The notes under the pieces are model-generated. The model was given only the letters and a program-made list of their open reading frames with translations, had not been told where the DNA came from and made no database searches. Below are positions 9,677 through 19,528 of a DNA stretch of 64,000 nt, in pieces; position 1 is the first letter of the stretch, and the number at the start of each line of letters is the position of its first letter. The stretch lies in NCBI GenBank assembly GCA_937958675.1, contig CALGND010000026.1, positions 23,501 through 87,500 of the forward strand, in the 5' to 3' direction. This DNA comes from an uncultured Granulosicoccaceae bacterium (lineage in GTDB: Bacteria > Pseudomonadota > Gammaproteobacteria > Granulosicoccales > Granulosicoccaceae). A program made the position numbers and the translations under genes.

Positions 9677-9700
9677 CGGAGCGGCAGGGCGGCCGCTCCG
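9677..9700. terminator. Hairpin between two convergent genes
   Basis: A perfect 9-bp stem (CGGAGCGGC / GCCGCTCCG) with a 6-base loop lies between the ends of the PAS kinase and typA genes. No T-run follows on either strand, so it is a hairpin-type transcription barrier at best. Confidence 0.45.
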
Positions 9701-9720
9701 AATTCTGATGGGTTTAGTGA

Positions 9721-11544
9721 TTAACTGGCTTTGGCTGGACGCGCGTTACGCTTACGCTCATTCTCAGTTAGATACTTCTTTCGAATACGAATTGATTCAG
9801 GGGTGACTTCCACCAGTTCATCATCATCGATAAATTCCAGCGCTTGCTCCAGTGTTAGCTTGATTGGAGTGGTGAGCTGGATGTTTTCATCAGTACCCGA
9901 TGCGCGTACGTTTGTTAGCTGCTTACCTTTAAGGCAGTTGACAGTTAGGTCATTCTCGCGTGAATGAATGCCGATAATCTGGCCTTCGTAAACAACATCG
10001 TTGGCAGTGGTAATGAGCTTGCCGCGCTCTTGTAGGTTCCATAATGCAAAGCCGAGTGCTTTACCGGTACCGTTAGAGATCAGCACACCATTACGACGTT
10101 GACCAATACTTAGCTTGATCTGAGGGCCGTAATGGTCGAACACACTGTAAATCAAGCCTGAGCCAGATGTCGTAGTGAGGAATTCAGTACGAAAACCAAT
10201 CATGCCGCGAGCAGGTGATATGTAGTCAAGACGTACACGACCTTTACCGTCTGGCACCATGTCCTTTAGTTCGCCTTTACGCTCACCCATTTTTTCCATG
10301 ATCGCGCCTTGATGCTTTTCTTCAACATCGATGGTGATTTGTTCAAACGGCTCTTCAATAACACCGTCAACTTCGCGAGTAATAACAACTGGTCGACCAA
10401 CGCCGATTTCATAGCCTTCTCGACGCATGTTTTCGATCAGTACTGACAAGTGAAGCTCGCCACGGCCAGAAACCTTAAACGTCTCGCCCTGTTCAGTACG
10501 CTCTACGCGCAGGGCTACGTTGTGGATCAATTCAGTTTGTAGACGATCCCAGATATTACGGCTGGTGACGTATTTGCCTTCTTTGCCCGCAAATGGCGAA
10601 GAGTTAGGCTGGAACATCATGCTGATTGTGGGCTCGTCAACGGTCAGCGCTGGTAATGCTTCGACATGCGCTGGATCACAAATGGTGTCGGATATAAAGA
10701 GTTTTTCAATGCCGGTAATACAGACGATATCACCAGCCTGAGCCATATCTGTTTCAACACGCTCAAGACCATGGAAGCCTAGTACTTGTAAAACCTTGCC
10801 TGAACGGACCGACCCGTCAGCAGACTGAATCTTTACAGGCTGGTTCGGTTTTAAGCGGCCGCGCTTAATACGGGCAATACCGATAACGCCAACGTAGCTG
10901 TTGTAGTCAAGAGAGGAGATCTGCATTTGCAGAGGGCCTTCAGCATCGACATCAGGGGCTGGCACTTCCTCGATAATCGTTTCAAACAGGGTTGTCATAT
11001 CGCCTTCGCTAACAGACGAATCAACACCTGCATAACCATTCATCGCAGAGGCATAGATAACAGGGAAGTCCAATTGTTCGTCAGTAGCACCGAGTTGGTC
11101 AAACAATTCGAATGTTTGATCAAGTGCCCATTCAGGCCGTGCACCAACACGATCAATCTTGTTGATCACCACAATAGGGCGAAAACCCATTGCAAAGGCT
11201 TTTTGAGTCACAAAACGAGTTTGCGGCATTGGGCCTTCAGCTGCATCAACTAAGAGCAGAACCGAATCAACCATGCTGAGTACGCGTTCTACTTCGCCAC
11301 CAAAATCGGCGTGACCCGGGGTATCAACGATATTGATACGGTAGTCGTTCCATTTAATCGCCGTGTTTTTGGCCAGGATAGTAATGCCACGTTCTTTCTC
11401 GATGGCATTGGAATCCATCAGGCGTTCAGTTGGCTCTAAACGATCGTCCAACATGCCTGACTGCTGGAGGAGTTTATCAATTAGCGTAGTTTTGCCGTGA
11501 TCGACATGGGCTATGATGGCGATGTTGCGTAGTTTCTGAATCAA
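9721..11544 (-). CDS. typA: Ribosome-associated translational GTPase TypA/BipA
   Basis: A 607-residue translation-factor GTPase, the usual length for TypA. G-domain motifs are in order: AHVDHGKTT (residues 12-20), the RGITI switch, DTPGHADF and NKIDR. They are followed by domain II, EF-G III and V-like domains, and the TypA-specific C-terminus ending in RNARPAKAS. It binds 70S ribosomes and assists late 50S assembly, especially in the cold. I chose the TTG at 11544 ([10 protein letters not shown]) because it gives the canonical N-terminus and has AGGA 9 bases upstream. The longer frame from 11670 adds 42 non-conserved residues. A GC-rich palindrome sits just upstream of the Shine-Dalgarno. 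It is divergent from the adenine deaminase gene. Confidence 0.95.
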   Translation of the reverse strand: MIQKLRNIAIIAHVDHGKTTLIDKLLQQSGMLDDRLEPTERLMDSNAIEKERGITILAKNTAIKWNDYRINIVDTPGHADFGGEVERVLSMVDSVLLLVDAAEGPMPQTRFVTQKAFAMGFRPIVVINKIDRVGARPEWALDQTFELFDQLGATDEQLDFPVIYASAMNGYAGVDSSVSEGDMTTLFETIIEEVPAPDVDAEGPLQMQISSLDYNSYVGVIGIARIKRGRLKPNQPVKIQSADGSVRSGKVLQVLGFHGLERVETDMAQAGDIVCITGIEKLFISDTICDPAHVEALPALTVDEPTISMMFQPNSSPFAGKEGKYVTSRNIWDRLQTELIHNVALRVERTEQGETFKVSGRGELHLSVLIENMRREGYEIGVGRPVVITREVDGVIEEPFEQITIDVEEKHQGAIMEKMGERKGELKDMVPDGKGRVRLDYISPARGMIGFRTEFLTTTSGSGLIYSVFDHYGPQIKLSIGQRRNGVLISNGTGKALGFALWNLQERGKLITTANDVVYEGQIIGIHSRENDLTVNCLKGKQLTNVRASGTDENIQLTTPIKLTLEQALEFIDDDELVEVTPESIRIRKKYLTENERKRNARPAKAS

Positions 11545-11558
11545 GAGTCTTGTCCTGT

Positions 11559-11572
11559 GCGCGGCGCCGCGC
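11559..11572. promoter_or_regulatory. GC palindrome in the typA leader
   Basis: GCGCGGCGCCGCGC is a perfect 14-base palindrome lying 15 bases before the typA TTG start and only a few bases 5' of its Shine-Dalgarno. In RNA it could fold into a very stable small hairpin next to the ribosome-binding site. A regulatory role is inference. Confidence 0.35.
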
Positions 11573-11723
11573 TTGGAATGGTATTGGGGCTTTCGCCCTG
11601 AACAAAAAGAGCGCAAGTATACCGGACTAAGGCGGCTAACGAACATATGCCAAAGCACGAAGCTCGCCATAGAGCGTATGGATTAGCGTAAAACACTGAA
11701 AACCGACCCTATTGAGGTTAAAT

Positions 11724-13523
11724 ATGGCCGAAATTAAACCGTGGAGCGAGAGTGCCAAAACGCTGGTAGACGTCGCTATGGGACGAGCCGAGGCCGATAT
11801 TGTCGTGCGCAATGGCCGTTGGGTGAACGTTCATTCTGGTGAAATCATCGATTCCACTGATTTTGCAATTATCAACGGCCGCTTTGCCTTTGTAGGGCCC
11901 GATGCCAGCCATACCATTGGCCCAGATACCCAACAAATTGATGCCGCTGGACGCTATGTACTGCCCGGTCTGTGCGATGCGCATATGCATGTCGAAAGTG
12001 GCATGGTGACGGTGACAGAATTCGCACGCGCCGTGATCCCTCACGGCACAACATCTATGTTCATTGATCCTCACGAAATTGGCAATGTTTTGGGTATGCC
12101 AGGCATAAAACTGATGCATGACGAGGCAATGAGCCTTCCGATTAATATCTATGTGCAGATGCCTAGCTGTGTCCCGTCTGCTCCAGGGCTTGAGCATGCG
12201 GGAGCCGAGCTCGGTGTGTCCGATGTCCAAGAGGCGATGCAATGGCCTAATATCATTGGCCTAGGTGAGGTGATGAACTTCCCTGGTGTGGCGGCGGGCG
12301 ATGCCAAGATGCTGGGTGAAATCGCGGCTACGCAGCGTGCCGGTAAAACAATCGGCGGCCACTATGCATCCAAAAATTTAGGCTTGCCGTTTCATGGCTA
12401 TGTGGCCGGTGGGCCAGAGGATGATCACGAAGGTACAAGCGTTGAAGATGCGATTGCGCGAGTGCGGCAGGGTATGCGCGCGATGTTGCGTTTAGGCTCT
12501 GCCTGGTATGACGTAGCGCCGCAAATTAAAGCCGTCACTGAGCACGGGCTTGACCCTCGGCATTTTATTTTATGCACCGACGATTGCCACTCCGGCACCC
12601 TGATAAATGATGGGCATATGAATCGAGTAGTGCGGCATGCTATAAGCCAAGGCCTAAAACCGATCACTGCTATTCAAATGGCAACGATCAATACTGCGCA
12701 GCACTTTGGTTTGGAGCGAGAATTGGGATCCATTACGCCAGGTCGGCGCGCTGACTTAATCATTAGCTCTGATCTGGCCGATTTGCCAATCGAGGTAGTG
12801 ATGGCTAGAGGCGAAGTGCTGGCCGAGGCTGGAGCATTGACTGCCAACATAGAGCCCTACGCTTATCCCGATAGTGCGAAAAATACGGTCAATCTCAAAC
12901 AAACAATAAAGCCTGAGCAGTTTGCGATCCAAGCGCCCTCAGATAAAAGCTCAGTTACAGCTCGGGTGATTGGAGTCGTTGAGAATCAAGCGCCCACCGA
13001 AGCTTTACAAGCCGAGCTAAAAGTGCAAGATGGCCTTGTGCAGATGGATGTGAGCACAGATGTTTGCCAGATTGCATTAGTTGAACGCCACCGTGCTACA
13101 GGTGGTATCACCAATGGTTTTGTATCGGGGTTTGGCTATAAGCAACCGTGTGCTGTTGCATCAACCGTTGCCCATGATGCACACCATATGATTGTTGTCG
13201 GCACTAACTATGTTGATATGGCGCTTGCTGCTAATCGCTTGGCCGAGATTGGTGGTGGAGTAACAGTGTTTAGAGATGGCCAACAGCAAGCGCTAGTTGA
13301 ACTGCCTATTGCAGGTTTGATGTCCGACGAACGTGCCGAAGTAGTTGCTGATAAAGCTCAGGTGTTAGTGCAAGCCATGCAAGACTGCGGTTGCGCTTTA
13401 AATAACGCCTATATGCAGCACTCGCTATTGGCGCTGGTAGTTATCCCGGCTTTACGAATTTCAGATACGGGTTTGATCGATGTCACCACCTTTTCTGAAA
13501 CCCCATTGTTTGTAGAAGAGTAG
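11724..13523 (+). CDS. ade: Adenine deaminase
   Basis: An amidohydrolase-superfamily enzyme of 599 residues. The metal-binding HxH is present as DAHMHVESG (His87 and His89), followed by FIDPHEIGNVLG, GGHYA and CTDDCHSG, all characteristic of Ade-type adenine deaminase. The C-terminal adenine-deaminase domain (GGITNGFVSGFG, VGTNYVDMALA) is complete. It converts adenine to hypoxanthine and ammonia. I preferred ATG 11724 over TTG 11712 because GAGG lies 6 bases before the ATG. It heads a same-strand cluster: xdhA starts 3 bases after its stop, so its product would feed directly into xanthine dehydrogenase. Confidence 0.92.
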   Translation: MAEIKPWSESAKTLVDVAMGRAEADIVVRNGRWVNVHSGEIIDSTDFAIINGRFAFVGPDASHTIGPDTQQIDAAGRYVLPGLCDAHMHVESGMVTVTEFARAVIPHGTTSMFIDPHEIGNVLGMPGIKLMHDEAMSLPINIYVQMPSCVPSAPGLEHAGAELGVSDVQEAMQWPNIIGLGEVMNFPGVAAGDAKMLGEIAATQRAGKTIGGHYASKNLGLPFHGYVAGGPEDDHEGTSVEDAIARVRQGMRAMLRLGSAWYDVAPQIKAVTEHGLDPRHFILCTDDCHSGTLINDGHMNRVVRHAISQGLKPITAIQMATINTAQHFGLERELGSITPGRRADLIISSDLADLPIEVVMARGEVLAEAGALTANIEPYAYPDSAKNTVNLKQTIKPEQFAIQAPSDKSSVTARVIGVVENQAPTEALQAELKVQDGLVQMDVSTDVCQIALVERHRATGGITNGFVSGFGYKQPCAVASTVAHDAHHMIVVGTNYVDMALAANRLAEIGGGVTVFRDGQQQALVELPIAGLMSDERAEVVADKAQVLVQAMQDCGCALNNAYMQHSLLALVVIPALRISDTGLIDVTTFSETPLFVEE

Positions 13524-13526
13524 CCC

Positions 13527-14966
13527 GTGATCCAATTTCTATATGGTGAGCAAACGATTTCGCTTAGCGATGCCGCAGCTGATACAACTGTGCTGGAATG
13601 GCTGCGCCTGCACGCAAGGCAAACCGGTACTAAAGAAGGCTGTGCCTCGGGAGATTGTGGTGCGTGTACGGTAGTGGTAGTGAGTCTTAACGCTCGCCGT
13701 CCGGTGCTTGAATATAATGCGGTTAATAGTTGTATTGCTTTTGTGGGTAGCTTGCACGGGAAACAGTTGATTAGTGTTGAGCAACTTGCCGATGGTGAGA
13801 GCTTGCATCCAGTGCAGCAAGCGATGGTTGATCAGCATGGTTCGCAATGTGGTTTTTGTACGCCTGGTTTTGTTATGTCGATGTTTGCGCATTACCATGC
13901 TGAGGAAAACAAACGTAGTGATCCGCAGCAGATAGAGCACGCATTGGCAGGTAATCTTTGTCGATGCACTGGCTACAAGCCTATCAAACAGGCCATGCGT
14001 GCCGCACTTAAAAGTGAAACTGATCAATATAATAAAGCTAATGATGTAACCGTTGCCAAACTAAAGGCGTTGCAACTAAACGATGCGAACGATCGATTTT
14101 ATTTGATACCAAAATCGTTGAGTGATTTGTTTGCAATGCAAGTTAAGCATCCGGAGGCTAGATTGGTAGCGGGTGCCACCGACCTTGCGCTTGAAGTCAC
14201 GCAACAGCTTAAATCGATCGAAAAATTGATCCACCTAAAATCGATACCAAAGCTTGCTGAGATCAAACAAGACGACGATACAATCGCAATCGGTGCTGCC
14301 GTATCTGTAGAAGAGTGCTTATCGTTGATGGCACCGATTGTTCCTGGAGCCGAGCAAATGCTGTTGCGCTTCGGCTCTTCACAGGTACGAAACCAGGCAA
14401 CTATAGGCGGAAATATTGGTAATGCATCACCAATCGGTGATCTACCTCCATTGTTGTTAGCCTTGGATGCAACGCTAGAACTGCAAGGCCCGGCAGGAAT
14501 GCGGTCAATGCCGATTAACGAATTTTACATTGACTACAAACAAACGGCTTTGCAAGCGCATGAGATAATCACGGCAGTCAAATTTTTTGAGCCACCGGCT
14601 GATAACCACTTTGCCGTTTATAAAATCAGTAAACGAATGGATGATGACATATCGGCTGTGTGTATGGCGATTAGCATGCAAATCACAGCAGGTAAAGTTG
14701 CTAACATCCGTTTAGCTCTGGGTGGGATGGCAGCAATACCCAAACGCGCGGCAAAAGCTGAACAAGCGGCCATCGGCAAACCCTGGAATGAGCAAACAGT
14801 TAGTGATATTCAAGCGGCATTGAGCGAAGAATTTTCACCGCTTAATGACGCGCGTGCCAGTGCAGAATATCGGGCAACGGTAACTAAAAATTTGATCATG
14901 CGTTTTTTTATCGAAGGCTCCACGCCAATTGAGCAAACGCAGGTGGCCTTACATGTCAGTGAATAA
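13527..14966 (+). CDS. xdhA: Xanthine dehydrogenase small subunit (2Fe-2S and FAD domains)
   Basis: The 479-residue protein begins with a plant-type 2Fe-2S domain (Cys39, Cys44, Cys47, Cys69). Next comes the all-helical second 2Fe-2S domain (Cys108, Cys111 in CGFCTPGF; Cys145, Cys147 in LCRCTGY). From about residue 190 there is a CO-dehydrogenase-type FAD domain (GATDLAL, TIGGNIGNASPIGD). This is the XdhA layout of bacterial two-subunit XDH, carrying electrons from the molybdenum centre to FAD and NAD+. GTG 13527 is the start. Its 3' end overlaps xdhB by 14 bases, implying coupled translation. Confidence 0.95.
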   Translation: MIQFLYGEQTISLSDAAADTTVLEWLRLHARQTGTKEGCASGDCGACTVVVVSLNARRPVLEYNAVNSCIAFVGSLHGKQLISVEQLADGESLHPVQQAMVDQHGSQCGFCTPGFVMSMFAHYHAEENKRSDPQQIEHALAGNLCRCTGYKPIKQAMRAALKSETDQYNKANDVTVAKLKALQLNDANDRFYLIPKSLSDLFAMQVKHPEARLVAGATDLALEVTQQLKSIEKLIHLKSIPKLAEIKQDDDTIAIGAAVSVEECLSLMAPIVPGAEQMLLRFGSSQVRNQATIGGNIGNASPIGDLPPLLLALDATLELQGPAGMRSMPINEFYIDYKQTALQAHEIITAVKFFEPPADNHFAVYKISKRMDDDISAVCMAISMQITAGKVANIRLALGGMAAIPKRAAKAEQAAIGKPWNEQTVSDIQAALSEEFSPLNDARASAEYRATVTKNLIMRFFIEGSTPIEQTQVALHVSE

Positions 14967-17256
14967 AGCGTTAGCGCATGAAAGCGCGACTGGCCACGTT
15001 AGTGGAACAGCGCGCTATGTTGACGACATACCCGCGCGCGAGCAGCAACTGTATGTGGCAATAGGCTATTCAAGCATTGCTCATGGAAAGGTTACCCAAC
15101 TTAATCTTGATGCGGTGCGTGCAGCGCCTGGCGTAGTCGATGTGCTGCGCGAGGAAGACTTGCCTTTTGCTCGCGATATCGGCCCCGCATTTCCTGGTGA
15201 CCCATTATTATCAAATACGGTGTCGTTTATGGGCCAAGCGTTATTTGCGGTTGCGGCCAAATCACATAAACTTGCCCAACAAGCGGTATCGCTTGCCATT
15301 GTCAAATATGATGAACAAGCTGCCGTGCTCAAACTCGACGATGCAATACAGCAGCAACATTACGTTAGGCCACCACACCGAATGCAACGTGGTGATGCTG
15401 ATGCTGCGCTTAACAAAGCGCCACATCGCTTACAGGGTAGTGTGCGTACTGGCGGACAAGAACACTTTTATCTTGAGGGGCAAGTGGCCTTAGCTATACC
15501 GGGAGAAGAGGGAAGCGTCACCGTGCATTCTTCTAACCAAAACCCAACCGAAGCACAACACTTAGTTGCTGCTGTGTTGGGTGTGCCGATGCACAAAGTC
15601 ACTATTGAAACGCGTCGTATGGGTGGTGGTTTTGGGGGCAAAGAAACTCAGGCTACAACGTGTTGTGCATTGGCCGCATTATTTTGCGCGCGACAAGCCG
15701 TAGCAGTGAGTTGCCGATTGCCACGACGAGATGACATGATAACTACCGGTAAGCGACATGGGTTTCGGTGTGATTACGATGTCGGGTTTGATGATGAAGG
15801 TATTATTGTAGGCATTCAATATTGCTTGGCCGGTCAGTGTGGGCATTCTGCTGATTTGTCAGATGCGATTGTAGATCGAGCGATGTTTCATTGCGATAAC
15901 GCCTACTACTTACCCGATGTCATGATAGAAGGCCTGCGTTGTAAAACCAATACTGTTTCCAACACCGCATTTAGAGGTTTTGGCGGGCCGCAGGGTATGG
16001 TGGCGATGGAAAACGTCATTGATGAAATTGCATTCAAGCTTAAGCTTGATCCGCTCACTGTGCGTAAGCGCAATTTTTATAACACGATTGATCGCAATAT
16101 TACGCCGTATCACCAAACGATCGAACATTTTAATATTCCCAAGCTGGTGGCTCAGCTTGAGAAGCAAGCCGATTACTTAGGTAGGCGCAAAGCGATCAGT
16201 GAATTTAATGCAGGTAGCGCAATATTAAAAAGAGGTATTGCCTTAACGCCGGTTAAATTTGGTATCTCGTTTACGGTTAAATATTTAAATCAAGGCGGTG
16301 CATTGTTGCATCTCTATAGCGATGGCAGCTTACAGGTTAACCACGGCGGCACCGAGATGGGTCAGGGCTTAATGACAAAGATACGGCAAATCGTGTGCAC
16401 TGAACTGGCCATGAATACCGATAGTGTTATTGTCAGTGCAACCCGAACCGACAAAGTGCCTAATACGTCTGCCACTGCCGCATCCTCCGGCACAGACATA
16501 AATGGCATGGCGGTACGTGCCGCGGCACGCAAAATAAAAGATCGATTACGAGCTTTTTTGTGCGATACGCATGAGGTAACAAACGATGCGATCTCGTTTG
16601 CTGATGGTGTGATTTCGCTTAAGGCCGATGTGCCGATAAGCTACACCTGGCCCGAGCTTGCTCGCACTGCTTATCTTGCACGCATACCGTTATCGGCTAC
16701 GGGTTTTTATAAAACGCCAGATATTCACTACGACAGAGAATCAGCACAGGGGCAGCCCTTTTATTACTACGCCAATGGCGCGGCCGTAACCGAAGTGCTA
16801 ATCGATACGCTGACAGGCGAGACGCGTATTTTACGCGCCGACATACTGCACGACGTGGGTAACTCAATAAACCCGGCAATTGATATCGGCCAAATTGAAG
16901 GCGGTTACGTGCAAGGGGTGGGGTGGCTAACCCATGAAGAGCTCAAGTGGGATGATAAGGGGCGTTTATTAACAGACGGACCTGCCACCTATAAAATACC
17001 GGCTATCAGCGATATGCCGGATGTGTTTAACGTTGAGTTATTTCAGCATGCGCCCAACGAGGTTGAAACCATATTTAATTCAAAAGCGGTGGGTGAGCCG
17101 CCGTTAATGCTCGCGATATCAGCATTCGCCGCGATACGCGATGCGATTGCGTCAATTTGTAACTATCGAGTATTCCCGAAGCTTAATGCACCGGCAACGC
17201 CAGAAGAAGTGCTACGCGTTTGCACAAACCTTAAATCTGGCGATGGTGCGGGTTAA
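14953..17256 (+). CDS. xdhB: Xanthine dehydrogenase molybdopterin-binding subunit
   Basis: The 767-residue molybdenum cofactor subunit has the xanthine-oxidase-family motifs RMGGGFGGKE, AFRGFGGPQG, NHGGTEMGQG and, near the C-terminus, KAVGEPPLML, whose Glu is the catalytic base in this family. It oxidises hypoxanthine and xanthine to urate as an XdhAB heterotetramer. I chose ATG 14953 (MSVNKALAHES), since the family N-terminus begins there; the frame's TTG 14929 would add 8 residues inside xdhA. It overlaps xdhA at its 5' end, and its TAA shares a base with the xdhC ATG. Confidence 0.95.
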   Translation: MSVNKALAHESATGHVSGTARYVDDIPAREQQLYVAIGYSSIAHGKVTQLNLDAVRAAPGVVDVLREEDLPFARDIGPAFPGDPLLSNTVSFMGQALFAVAAKSHKLAQQAVSLAIVKYDEQAAVLKLDDAIQQQHYVRPPHRMQRGDADAALNKAPHRLQGSVRTGGQEHFYLEGQVALAIPGEEGSVTVHSSNQNPTEAQHLVAAVLGVPMHKVTIETRRMGGGFGGKETQATTCCALAALFCARQAVAVSCRLPRRDDMITTGKRHGFRCDYDVGFDDEGIIVGIQYCLAGQCGHSADLSDAIVDRAMFHCDNAYYLPDVMIEGLRCKTNTVSNTAFRGFGGPQGMVAMENVIDEIAFKLKLDPLTVRKRNFYNTIDRNITPYHQTIEHFNIPKLVAQLEKQADYLGRRKAISEFNAGSAILKRGIALTPVKFGISFTVKYLNQGGALLHLYSDGSLQVNHGGTEMGQGLMTKIRQIVCTELAMNTDSVIVSATRTDKVPNTSATAASSGTDINGMAVRAAARKIKDRLRAFLCDTHEVTNDAISFADGVISLKADVPISYTWPELARTAYLARIPLSATGFYKTPDIHYDRESAQGQPFYYYANGAAVTEVLIDTLTGETRILRADILHDVGNSINPAIDIGQIEGGYVQGVGWLTHEELKWDDKGRLLTDGPATYKIPAISDMPDVFNVELFQHAPNEVETIFNSKAVGEPPLMLAISAFAAIRDAIASICNYRVFPKLNAPATPEEVLRVCTNLKSGDGAG

Positions 17257-18149
17257 TGGACTGGATTAGCGCATTGCAACAAGCGAAATTTGATGCCGTA
17301 GCTTGTGTGCTCGTTAGTATTATTGAGGTGGAAGGTTCTGCCCCGCGTGGAGTTGGGGCACGATTAGTCGTGGGCGCTGATTTTCAAGCCGATACTATTG
17401 GTGGAGGGTCGCTTGAACTCAAAGTAATAGAACACGCTCGGCAAATGCTAAAAGCAGATGGCCAGGCGCGAAGCGAAACACATCGATTTAACTTGGGCCA
17501 ACAGTTGTCGCAGTGTTGTGGTGGCCGCGTATCATTGCAGTTCGATGTGATCCCAGCATGCCAAGTGCAATTGCATGTGTTTGGTGCTGGCCATGTCGCT
17601 GCTGCGCTTGCAAGCATTGTTGCACAGTTGCCGTGGCATACAACATTTTATGATTCCCGGGAAGATTGGTTAAAGCCGATCGCATTAACGCCACTACAAC
17701 AGGGTGTTATTCACACTGCAAGCCTCGGCGTTAATGCGTTTTCTACGGTTGAGCAATGCCCAGACAAGGCATATTATGTAGTGATGACACATGATCATGC
17801 TCTAGACTACGAGCTAGTTGAAGCTATTCTTACGCGTGGTGATAGTCGTTACTGTGGGCTGATTGCATCGAATAGCAAGGCTGTGAGTTTTAAAAGTCGA
17901 TTGCGACGTAAGGGATTTACCGATAGCGAACTTGCACAGCTAACTGCTCCAATTGGTGAAACAATTAGTACAGGTAATTTGCCGATGGAAGTCGCGGTAG
18001 CGGCCGTGGTAGATATTTTGTCGCACAGTCAATCGTTCGAAACCAGTCAAGCACAAACGTTGTTAGTCGATGCGCTTGAATCAGCAAAGCAACCTCTAAT
18101 GAATAAAGCGGATAACAACGTAGATAACAACGTAGATAACTATGAGTAA
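17256..18149 (+). CDS. xdhC: Xanthine dehydrogenase accessory protein XdhC
   Basis: The 297-residue protein has the XdhC N-terminal domain (VEGSAPRGVGARLVV, GGGSLELK, QCCGGRV) and a C-terminal Rossmann domain (VFGAGHVAAALA). XdhC binds sulfurated molybdenum cofactor and inserts it into XdhB. Its start overlaps the xdhB stop (TAATG), completing an xdhABC operon. The last 15 residues (NNVDNNVDN) come from a 12-base tandem duplication and lie beyond the conserved fold. Confidence 0.93.
   Translation: MDWISALQQAKFDAVACVLVSIIEVEGSAPRGVGARLVVGADFQADTIGGGSLELKVIEHARQMLKADGQARSETHRFNLGQQLSQCCGGRVSLQFDVIPACQVQLHVFGAGHVAAALASIVAQLPWHTTFYDSREDWLKPIALTPLQQGVIHTASLGVNAFSTVEQCPDKAYYVVMTHDHALDYELVEAILTRGDSRYCGLIASNSKAVSFKSRLRRKGFTDSELAQLTAPIGETISTGNLPMEVAVAAVVDILSHSQSFETSQAQTLLVDALESAKQPLMNKADNNVDNNVDNYE
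18111..18140 (+). repeat. 12-base tandem repeat at the xdhC 3' end
   Basis: GATAACAACGTA occurs twice head to tail, followed by half a copy (GATAAC), all in the xdhC reading frame. Copies are identical, suggesting recent slippage. Because the unit is a multiple of three, copy number changes only alter the tail length. Confidence 0.85.
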
Positions 18150-18180
18150 GAATTCTCATGGCAACCGAGCAAAATAAAAA

Positions 18181-18555
18181 ATGACCCAGATAACCTCTCA
18201 CATACTCGACACGTCAATTGGCAAGCCCGCCCAAGGTGTGTTGATTTCGCTTTTACAACAACAAGGTGATAATTGGTTAATGCTAGGATCCGCAGAGACT
18301 GACGCGGATGGACGTGTATCTGACTTTGCTCAATCTGGTGATAAATCGAGCGAGTCGAGCGCTATGTCCAGCGAAACCCTGCCCGGGGGTATTTACAAGC
18401 TTACGTTTTATCTCAGTCACTATTACGAGCAAACTAAGCGTAAAAGTTTTTATCCGCATGTTGATATTACGTTTGAAATTGAGGGAGATGGTCAGCACTA
18501 TCATGTGCCGCTGCTGCTTAACCCGTTTGGCTACTCTACCTATCGCGGCTCGTAA
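18181..18555 (+). CDS. uraH: 5-hydroxyisourate hydrolase (transthyretin-like)
   Basis: The 124-residue protein has the HIUase signatures: HILDTSIGKPAQG at the N-terminus, FYPHVDITFE, and the diagnostic C-terminal tetrapeptide YRGS. It hydrolyses 5-hydroxyisourate, the product of urate oxidation, to OHCU. No signal peptide is apparent, so it is cytoplasmic. It lies 31 bases after xdhC on the same strand and converges on puuE, leaving 3 bases between the two stops. Its presence implies that urate is oxidised by an enzyme encoded elsewhere. Confidence 0.93.
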   Translation: MTQITSHILDTSIGKPAQGVLISLLQQQGDNWLMLGSAETDADGRVSDFAQSGDKSSESSAMSSETLPGGIYKLTFYLSHYYEQTKRKSFYPHVDITFEIEGDGQHYHVPLLLNPFGYSTYRGS

Positions 18556-18558
18556 CGA

Positions 18559-19473
18559 CTATGCCGGTGCTGGGTGCTGAGCGCGCCAATGCCGGGCAAT
18601 ATCGATTCGTCGTGTTACCCATGCCTTGTCGTGATTCTGCACGTAGTCAAGAAACCGCGCTAGCGCCGCGGCTCGACCTGGCCGACCGACCAAGCGGCAA
18701 TGCAAGCCCACTGACATCATCTTAGGTGCGCCTGCCAAACCTTCTGCGTATAAAATATCAAACGAATCTTTAAGGTAAGCAAAGAATTGATCGCCACTAT
18801 TAAACCCCTGTGGTGATGCAAAGCGCATATCGTTGGCGTCGAGTGTGTAGGGCACCATGAGTTGAGGGCCAGATAAGCTCTCCCGCCAGTAAGGTAAATC
18901 ATCGGCGTATGTGTCAGCACAGTATTCAAAGTGGCTATGCTTGGCGCACAGCTCTTGAGAATGTTCAGATGTGCGTCCGATGTAAGCGCCTTGGGGTAAG
19001 TTACCAGTTACGTCTTTGTGAATCTTTATTGCTTCAAGCAGTTGGGCAGCTTCTTCCTGCTCCGGTATGTCTTTGTAATCTATCCAACGTAAGCCGTGAG
19101 TGGCTATTTCCCAGTTTGCGTCGATCATCGCCATTACAGCCTCAGGATTACGTTGCAAGGCCATTGCAACACCAAAAACAGTGACGGGCAATTTGCGGTC
19201 CGTGAACAACCGGTGCAAACGCCAGAATCCAGCGCGTGATCCGTACTCGTAAATTGATTCCATATTCATATGGCGTTGCCCAGGCCAGGCTTGCGCGCCA
19301 ACAATTTCGGATAAGAATGCTTCGGATGCTGTATCGCCGTGCAGCACGCAATTTTCACCGCCCTCTTCATAGTTAATAACAAACTGCACAGCCAGTGCAC
19401 TGCCATCAGGCCATTGGGGGTGAGGTTGATTGGCGCCGTAGCCAACCATGTCGCGTGGGTAGTCATTGCTCAT
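18559..19473 (-). CDS. puuE: Allantoinase PuuE (polysaccharide deacetylase fold)
   Basis: The 304-residue protein belongs to the NodB/polysaccharide-deacetylase-like allantoinases. YPRDMVGYG at the N-terminus, INYEEGGEN, EIATHGLRWIDY and GLHCRLVGRPGRAAAL are typical of PuuE. It opens allantoin to allantoate, the step after uraH and OHCU decarboxylase. ATG 19473 (MSNDYPRD) was preferred over TTG 19479, although neither has a strong Shine-Dalgarno. It is convergent with uraH rather than in the same transcript. This puts four purine-catabolic activities in one 8-kb block. Confidence 0.92.
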   Translation of the reverse strand: MSNDYPRDMVGYGANQPHPQWPDGSALAVQFVINYEEGGENCVLHGDTASEAFLSEIVGAQAWPGQRHMNMESIYEYGSRAGFWRLHRLFTDRKLPVTVFGVAMALQRNPEAVMAMIDANWEIATHGLRWIDYKDIPEQEEAAQLLEAIKIHKDVTGNLPQGAYIGRTSEHSQELCAKHSHFEYCADTYADDLPYWRESLSGPQLMVPYTLDANDMRFASPQGFNSGDQFFAYLKDSFDILYAEGLAGAPKMMSVGLHCRLVGRPGRAAALARFLDYVQNHDKAWVTRRIDIARHWRAQHPAPA

Positions 19474-19528
19474 AGGCAAGGAACGTTATCAGCAATAGTT
19501 AACGGCTACAAGCTTAAAGGTGCTGAGA

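Noticed and set aside
10520..10741. Plus-strand frame inside typA, and similar frames inside other genes
   Set aside because: Antisense shadow of a conserved gene with no independent evidence.
11545..11670. 42-residue N-terminal extension of TypA
   Set aside because: Not conserved in the family; TTG 11544 has a good Shine-Dalgarno and the canonical start.
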